Positions 58,556-64,000 of a DNA stretch of 64,000 nt are shown here, piece after piece. The position numbers were made by a program, and so were the translations under genes. Source of the DNA: Flammeovirgaceae bacterium (GTDB lineage Bacteria > Bacteroidota > Bacteroidia > Cytophagales > Cyclobacteriaceae); assembly GCA_016709845.1 (NCBI GenBank), contig JADJMA010000006.1:124001-188000 (forward strand), in the 5' to 3' direction. Each line of letters opens with the position of its first letter. Within the stretch, counting starts at the first letter, position 1. The notes beneath the pieces are model-generated. The model saw only the letters and a list, made by a program, of their open reading frames with translations, was not told where the DNA came from and searched no databases.

Positions 58556-58736
58556 AGGATTGATCTTTTGTTTTAGATTTTTTGAATTGAAGCACAATGA
58601 GCATAATCAAAAATCCTACGAAGCCCAGTGTTGAAAGAAGTAATGACCACCCACCTTCATTGAAATTGCTGATCCAAACAATAAAGGAAAGGAAAGTCAT
58701 TATTTTTAAGCCGCGTAGATTTTTTTTCATAGTCAT
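58551..58736 (-). CDS. Small two-helix membrane protein, unknown
   Basis: A 61-residue protein with two hydrophobic segments (LKIMTFLSFIVWISNF and LLLSTLGFVGFLIMLIVLQF), a central NFNEGGWS turn and a basic tail (KKSKTKDQ). It lies between the GlmU-like gene (overlap of 4 bp at its start) and holB (overlap of 5 bp at its end). The tight packing supports it as a real gene of this operon. No family recognised. Confidence 0.6.
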   Translation of the reverse strand: MTMKKNLRGLKIMTFLSFIVWISNFNEGGWSLLLSTLGFVGFLIMLIVLQFKKSKTKDQSL

Positions 58737-59923
58737 TTATTTTTTTCCCAAACCCGATAGTTTGCAGACTCATCAAAAATAGTTTTAAAAATCTCTTTAT
58801 CGATTTCTGTTAACTCAACATTTCTGCGCGCCATCGCTTTGCTTGCTGTATCCAAAGCTTTATCAAGTTTATAGGTGATGAAGCCTGCGGCACCGCCCCA
58901 TGCAAAAGAGGGAATGAAATTGCGTGGATAGCCATCGCCAAAGATACTAGCGTTTACGCCCACCACTGTGCCTGAGTTAAACATGGTGTTGATACCACAT
59001 TTGCTATGATCGCCAAACATGAGTCCGCAAAACATAAGACCTGTGTCTTTGAATCCGCCCTTAGCGTAATTCCACAATTTAATATTCTCGTAATTTTTTT
59101 GAAGTTCGAAGTGTTTGTATCCGCCCCAATGTTACACCATTCGCCAATTACGGAATTGCCCAAGAAAGCCATCGTGCGATTTATTACTGTAACCAAAAAT
59201 AACCGAGTTGCTTACTTCGCCTCCAATTTTAGAATGCGGCCCTACCGTAGTATCGCCTCGAACTTTAGCACCCATATTAACATGCGAACTTTCGCACAAA
59301 GCGAATGGGCCGCGGATTAAGGCGCCTTCGTTTACAACAGAATTTTTTCCTAAATAGATAGGGCCATTTTCTGCATTCAGCAAAGCCGCTTTTATTTGAA
59401 CACCTTCTTCAACAAATACCTGATCAGGATTATAAATTTGGGTGAATGAATCTTGTATCGCTGCGGATTTACGGTCTTGGGTTAGTAAGGTAAAATCTTC
59501 GCGAATCTCGGCTCCGTTTTTTTGATAAATCTTCCAAACCTGATCGATGAGAGTTACGGGTTGAGTAAATTCTTTGATTGTTCCTGTAATTACTTCAGGG
59601 ACTTCGGCATCAGGAGTTCTTACGGCAATAATAACTTGGTTTTGACTTAGCGCATCACCCACCTTTAATTCTTTAATAGCTTTAATTAATGAGGTGTTGG
59701 GGCATACCGCTCCATTGATCCAGAGATTATCCGCCTGATGATGAGGGGGGAATTTTTTTGATAAGTAAGCTTCGGTCGAATAGGAGGCTTTTATTCCTAG
59801 ATACTTTTCCCACTTTTCGGCTATCGTTAAAATACCTACCCGAATGCCCGCAACCGGCCGGGTGAAGGTAAAGGGCAGCAGGTTTTGGCGAAAGGTTGGG
59901 TTATCGAATAAAATCAGATTCAT
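58733..59923 (-). CDS. GlmU-family sugar nucleotidyltransferase/acetyltransferase-like protein, frameshifted
   Basis: A protein of about 395 residues of the Bacteroidota GlmU-like family. The N-terminal part (MNLILFDNPTFRQNLLPFTF, TRPVAGIRVGILTIAEKW) replaces a typical nucleotidyltransferase start; the C-terminal part is a left-handed beta-helix with hexapeptide repeats such as VFVEEGVQIKAALLNAENGP, GKNSVVNEGALIRGPFALCE, VNMGAKVRGDTTVGPHSKIG and FCGLMFGDHSKCGINTMFNS. Breaks lie near 59150 and 59080. Family members are thought to modify sugar nucleotides, but this protein lacks a plain GlmU signature, so the reaction is uncertain. Confidence 0.78.
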
Positions 59924-59980
59924 GCCGCTAAAATAGTTCGATCGATTCCTAATGCCAAGGGGCTAAGGTAGCTACAAAAT

Positions 59981-60010
59981 AAAAAAGGTCTCTTTAAGAG
60001 ACCTTTTTAA
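59981..60010 (-). terminator. Terminator after rpmE
   Basis: An 11-bp perfect stem, AAAAAGGTCTC (59982-59992) and GAGACCTTTTT (59998-60008), with a 5-nt loop, lies 25 bp beyond the rpmE stop on the minus strand and is followed by T-rich sequence on that strand. Confidence 0.85.
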
Positions 60011-60035
60011 GCAAAACACGCTAAGAAGAATTTCT

Positions 60036-60281
60036 TTATTTCTTTCCGTATTTCTTCTGGAACTTCTCAACACGACCAGCCGTATCCAGAAACATTTTCT
60101 TACCTGTATAGAAGGGGTGCGAAGCGGAACTAACTTCCACTTTAATCACCGGATAATCCTTACCATCTTCCCAGGTTATGGTTTCTTTTGGAACGGATGT
60201 AGAGCGGCTCAAAAACTTAAAATCGCTTGTAGTATCCCAAAAAACTACGTCTTTATACTCTGGATGAATGCCTTTTTTCAT
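60036..60281 (-). CDS. rpmE: 50S ribosomal protein L31 type B
   Basis: An 81-residue ribosomal protein: MKKGIHPEYKDVVFWDTTSD, SRSTSVPKETITWEDGKDYP, SASHPFYTGKKMFLDTAGRV, EKFQKKYGKK. It is the zinc-free type B form (rpmE2/ykgM-type), lacking the CxxC pairs of type A. It sits in the large subunit near the A-site finger bridge. It is alone in its transcription unit, with a consensus promoter upstream and a terminator downstream. Intact and highly conserved. Confidence 0.97.
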   Translation of the reverse strand: MKKGIHPEYKDVVFWDTTSDFKFLSRSTSVPKETITWEDGKDYPVIKVEVSSASHPFYTGKKMFLDTAGRVEKFQKKYGKK

Positions 60282-60303
60282 ATTCTATTTTATTAAAGGA
60301 CTG

Positions 60304-60333
60304 CAAAAGTATGAAAACACTCCCGAAAAGCAA
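60304..60333 (-). promoter_or_regulatory. Bacteroidota promoter of rpmE
   Basis: On the minus strand: TTG (60331-60333), a 19-nt spacer, then TACTTTTG (60304-60311), a perfect fit to the Bacteroidota sigma-70 consensus TTG-N17..23-TAnnTTTG, ending 22 bp before the start codon. Confidence 0.85.
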
Positions 60334-60474
60334 GGCATTAGTCCCCAAATTTGCCAAGAAATTGTTATGATTGTAGGCTAATTTCGGGAAATTGAAGGGG
60401 ATTGCCCCGGTTCAGCTAAATTGGAAAAATCTGCGTTAGTACCCGTTTTTAAATGGCTTAATAGAAGGATTAAT

Positions 60475-62148
60475 ATGAAGAGGGCATTTTTTAGTTTAAT
60501 AATACTTACCTCTTTTTTTAAGGCAGGCGGCCAAAGTACCAATGCCACGCTAAACGAAGATTACTATCATTGGATTGATCGGTATGAAATAAAATCGGGC
60601 CGTATTGTACCTGGATTCTTCACCTCCGTAAAACCTTATAAGCGCGATGCGATTGTAGGATATGTGGATACCCTTTCGCAGAACGAGGCTATTTTTACTT
60701 CCCGCAGCGATAAATTTAATCGAGAATTTTTGCGCAATGATAGCTGGGAATGGAGCCAACCGGAAAGCAACACCAGCAAAAAACCATTTCTTAAAAGTCT
60801 GTACCGTAATAAATCGGATTTGGTTTATGTTGATAAGCCTGAGTTTGATTTGCATGTGAGTCCTGTGTTGTATCTAAGTGGTGGCTTTGACAGTTATCGC
60901 AACGATTGGGTTACCCACAATACCCGAGGCATTGAAATCCGCGGCATGGTGGATCGCAAAGTTGGCTTCTATACTTTTCTGGCAGATAATCAATCGATTT
61001 TACCTTTATACGTGCAGAATGAAGTGGATCGAAACCGGGTAGTGCCACACGAAGGATATTGGAAGAACTTTAAAACGAATGGTGTCGATTTTTTCCAGGC
61101 ACGGGCTTATATCGACTTTAATATCAGTAAGCATATTTATATGCAGTTCGGTAACGACCGGACTTTTTATTGGCAATGGATACCGATCGCTTATCTTCTC
61201 TGACTATTCGCCACCCACACTTTTTTTAAGAGCCAATGTAAGAGTGTGGAAACTAAATTATCTCTATCAGATGAATCGGATGGCGGCTGATGCGCGCACC
61301 TCAGGGAACGAACGCTATCCCGAAAAGTTTATGGCCTTTCATCACCTTACGTTCAATATTGGTAAGAAATTAAATTTAGGTGTGTTTGAATCGATTGTGT
61401 TTAGTCCACATGACTCAGTCAATAATAATTCATTTGATTACGGATATTTAAATCCGGTTATTTTTTTCAGAGCCATTGAACAACAATACGGAAGCAGCGA
61501 CAATGCTTTATTGGGTTTTGATCTTAAGTGGAATGCGTTTAAAAAGTTTCGTTCTATGGTCAACTTGTGTTGGATGAATTTAAGCTTTATGAAATAACCT
61601 CGGGTGACGGCTGGTGGGCAAATAAGTTTGCCTGGCAAGCAGGCTTAAAATATATAGACGCCCTAAACGTCTCTAACCTTGATTTCCAGTTGGAGTTTAA
61701 TTCTGTAAGGCCGTACACCTCTTCGCATTTTTCGCAGTATGGAAGCTATAGCAATTACCGGCAATCGCTGGCTCATCCACTCGGGGCTAATTTTAATGAG
61801 GTGGTGGGTATTGTTCGGTATCAACCCATTCCTAAACTTAACCTGATTGCAAAGGTGTTTTATGCTAATCCCGGCAGAGATGATACCGATCAAAATTGGG
61901 GCGGAGATATTTTGAAAAACTATGAGACTCGTGAGATGGATTATGGAAATACCATTGGGCAAGGAAATAAAAACACGATTTTATTTGTTGACTTAACTGC
62001 TTCGTACATGATCAGACATAATGTGTTTATTGATGCGAAGCAGATCATCCGCCAAAGCAAAAGTGATTTGCCTGCCTATAACTCCAATTCATCAATTACT
62101 TCCCTAGCTTTGCGCTGGAATATTCCACAGCGTAATTATGATTTTTAA
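60475..62148 (+). CDS. Wzi/RemB-like outer-membrane beta-barrel protein, frameshifted
   Basis: An outer-membrane protein of about 560 residues with signal peptide MKRAFFSLIILTSFFKAGGQ. Beta-strand pairs run through the length (FDLHVSPVLYLSGGFDSYRN, GIEIRGMVDRKVGFYTFLAD, RAYIDFNISKHIYMQFGNDR, RVWKLNYLYQMNRMAADART), and the tail (SLALRWNIPQRNYDF) ends with an aromatic. The motif GVDFFQARAYI and the Gly-Asn-Asp signature match the capsule assembly Wzi / gliding-motility RemB family. Wzi anchors capsule; RemB is linked to surface adhesin delivery in gliding Bacteroidota. Breaks lie near 61175 and 61590. It is 9 bp from the ABC exporter gene. Confidence 0.75.
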
Positions 62149-62157
62149 ATTAATCAG

Positions 62158-63990
62158 ATGAAAATCTTTTTTAGAATTCTTTCCTATGCCAACAAACTAA
62201 GAACGCGGCTGGTTTTCTTTTTTTTATATTCCTTTTTAGGTGTTGTTTTCGGAGCCTTCAACATTGTTCTTATTATCCCTATGTTGTCCGTGCTCTTCAG
62301 GCAGCGTAACGAGCGGGTCGAAGTGCCAGCCATTCCAGAATTCACTTTTTCAACGGATTACCTGCTGGACGTTTTCAATCATTACTTTTTAAACATTATT
62401 AAAGATAATGGACAAATAAGCGGGCTCTTATTTATATGTGCGTTAATTATCATCACCGTATTACTGGCCAATATCTTTAAATTTTTAGAGCGGGTCATTG
62501 CGACAAAAATTAGAGTAGATCTTACGAAGAATATCCGCATGGATATTTTTAAAAAGGTTACGCAATTGCATATCGGGTACTTTAATACGGAACGCAAAGG
62601 AGATCTGATCTCGCGGTTTACCAACGATGTAAACGAAGTGGAGAATGCCGTGATGAATAGTCTGAAGGCCGTATTGCGTGAGCCGATCACCATTATTGTT
62701 TATTTCTTTGTGCTGTTTACTATTTCTCCTCAACTTTTTCTATTCACTTTACTGGTCTTACCGGTAACGGGAACGGTGGTGGCCGAAATAATAAAACGCT
62801 TAAAAAAGCAAGCCACAGAAAGCCAGGAATCGTTAGGTAGAATCCTTAGCATCCTGGATGAAACGTTTAGCGGTATGCGCGTTATAAAAGCATTTAATGC
62901 CAGAAATTTTGTAGTTGGAAAAATTGAAACCGAAACTGCCTTTTATAGAAAAACCACCAAGTCGATGGCATATAAAAATGAATTATCGGCACCGGTATCT
63001 GAAATTTTAGGAGTCATGATTGTTGCAGGCATAATTTATTTTGGTGGCAATATGGTCTTGTCCGATGATTCTTCTTTGAAGCCAGAAGCTTTTTTAGGAT
63101 TCCTGGGCGTGTTCGCTATGATTATGCAACCCGCCAAGAGTTTTTCAAATGGCATCACTTCTTTGCAGCGAGGTACCGCTTCGGCTAAACGTATTTTTTC
63201 ATTGATCGATGAAAAGCCGGTGATTCGGAACAAGCCAGGGGCTATGGCACTTAAATCGTTTGAAAAGGAAATTGCGTTTAAGAATGTAAATTTTTCTTAT
63301 GAGACGGAGCGCGTGTTAAAGAATATTAATCTCACCATTGAAAAAGGTAAGACGCTTGCTCTAGTGGGTCCGTCTGGCGGAGGGAAATCAACTTTGGCAG
63401 ATTTGATACCCCGCTTTTATGATCCTATTGATGGTGAAGTGCAGGTTGATGGGGTTTCACTGACCGAATACGAGTTGGAATCATTGCGTAGCCATATTGG
63501 GGTGGTTACCCAGGAATCAATCTTATTTAACGATACCATTTTTAATAACATTGCCTTTGGTATGCCACACATTAGCGAAGAGAGTGTGATTCAGGCAGCA
63601 CGAATAGCCAACGCGCATGACTTTATCATGCAAACGGAAAATGGCTATCAAACATTGATTGGCGAACGAGGCTCAAAACTTTCAGGTGGACAACGCCAAC
63701 GCTTAAGTATCGCGCGTGCTGTTCTTAAAAATCCACCCATTCTTATTTTAGATGAAGCCACTTCGGCTCTGGATTCCGAATCAGAAAAATTAGTGCAAGA
63801 AGCTTTATTCAATCTAATGAAGAATAGAACCTCTGTAGTTATTGCACATAGGTTAAGCACTATACAGCATGCCGATGAAATTGTAGTTATTCAGGATGGC
63901 GAGGTTTCGGAGCGGGGTACCCACGATCAGCTTAATAGCATGGATGGTTTGTATCGTAAGTTGGTAGCGATTCAAACCGCAGAAAGGTAG
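62158..63990 (+). CDS. MsbA-like ABC exporter (fused permease and ATPase)
   Basis: A 610-residue half-transporter, complete and intact. Six transmembrane helices lie in residues 1-330 (VFFFLYSFLGVVFGAFNIVL, ICALIIITVLLANIFKFLER, TIIVYFFVLFTISPQLFLFT). The nucleotide-binding domain has Walker A GPSGGGKSTLADLIPRF (about residue 403), Q-loop VVTQESILFND, signature KLSGGQRQRLSIARAVL, Walker B PILILDEATSALD (about 528) and switch His in VIAHRLSTIQHADE. The usual role is lipid A-core or glycolipid flipping at the inner membrane, which would fit the preceding Wzi/RemB-like protein; peptide or drug export is possible. It ends 10 bp before the window edge. Confidence 0.9.
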   Translation: MKIFFRILSYANKLRTRLVFFFLYSFLGVVFGAFNIVLIIPMLSVLFRQRNERVEVPAIPEFTFSTDYLLDVFNHYFLNIIKDNGQISGLLFICALIIITVLLANIFKFLERVIATKIRVDLTKNIRMDIFKKVTQLHIGYFNTERKGDLISRFTNDVNEVENAVMNSLKAVLREPITIIVYFFVLFTISPQLFLFTLLVLPVTGTVVAEIIKRLKKQATESQESLGRILSILDETFSGMRVIKAFNARNFVVGKIETETAFYRKTTKSMAYKNELSAPVSEILGVMIVAGIIYFGGNMVLSDDSSLKPEAFLGFLGVFAMIMQPAKSFSNGITSLQRGTASAKRIFSLIDEKPVIRNKPGAMALKSFEKEIAFKNVNFSYETERVLKNINLTIEKGKTLALVGPSGGGKSTLADLIPRFYDPIDGEVQVDGVSLTEYELESLRSHIGVVTQESILFNDTIFNNIAFGMPHISEESVIQAARIANAHDFIMQTENGYQTLIGERGSKLSGGQRQRLSIARAVLKNPPILILDEATSALDSESEKLVQEALFNLMKNRTSVVIAHRLSTIQHADEIVVIQDGEVSERGTHDQLNSMDGLYRKLVAIQTAER

Positions 63991-64000
63991 GCCATGCAAG

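Overview
The window looks like a chromosomal segment of an uncultivated or little-studied member of the Bacteroidota, most likely Cytophagales (Cyclobacteriaceae-like). Support comes from secreted proteins with type IX secretion (T9SS) C-terminal sorting modules, a SusC/FecA-style TonB receptor with a carboxypeptidase-regulatory N-terminal domain, a type B ribosomal protein L31, a Na+-NQR complex, a GlmU-family protein of the Bacteroidota type, many SPII lipoproteins, and one textbook Bacteroidota promoter (TTG-N19-TAnnTTTG) in front of rpmE. No rRNA, tRNA, CRISPR, transposase or integrase gene was seen.

A property of the whole window is that about thirty genes are interrupted by single-base frameshifts, often at homopolymers, plus three or four in-frame stops. 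Genes expected to be essential or housekeeping (holB, mnmA, nqrE) are hit as often as accessory ones, so most of this is probably uncorrected sequencing error rather than gene decay. Gene coordinates below therefore span the reconstructed gene and list the break points.

Layout. 1-1061: end of a Na+-NQR operon (nqrD, nqrE). 1125-6989: housekeeping and metabolic genes (DUF502 protein, mnmA, a TlpA-like lipoprotein, a CaiB/BaiF CoA-transferase, an M28 peptidase). 7096-11288: a beta-propeller T9SS protein, a damaged membrane protein and an EamA transporter, separated by a family of hairpin repeats. 11465-14093: OmpR-type two-component pair and a pentapeptide-repeat protein. 14196-22692: a TPR histidine kinase, a LytTR response regulator, a free-standing LytTR protein and three surface proteins; three of the transcription units share an upstream sequence motif, so this looks like a self-contained signalling and surface-protein locus. 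22715-26015: lipoproteins and a NADase-type glycan-binding protein. 26025-28539: DUF3137 and M48 protease. 28639-33906: four tandem, closely related M24 peptidase lipoproteins with Tat-type signals. 34318-40187: heme uptake locus (small membrane protein, TonB receptor, hmuT, hmuU, hmuV). 40355-44669: CorA, FMN-binding glutamate synthase-like protein, a fifth M24 peptidase. 44962-54100: accessory genes (two cupins, an Asn/Gly-rich protein, NTF2-like, two DUF1801, DPP-IV, S41, MmcQ, a glyoxalase fragment, DinB) separated by recurring intergenic repeats. 54165-63990: Na+-coupled transporter, dTDP-sugar reductase-like protein, cyclophilin, holB, GlmU-like protein, rpmE, a Wzi/RemB-like outer-membrane protein and an MsbA-like ABC exporter.
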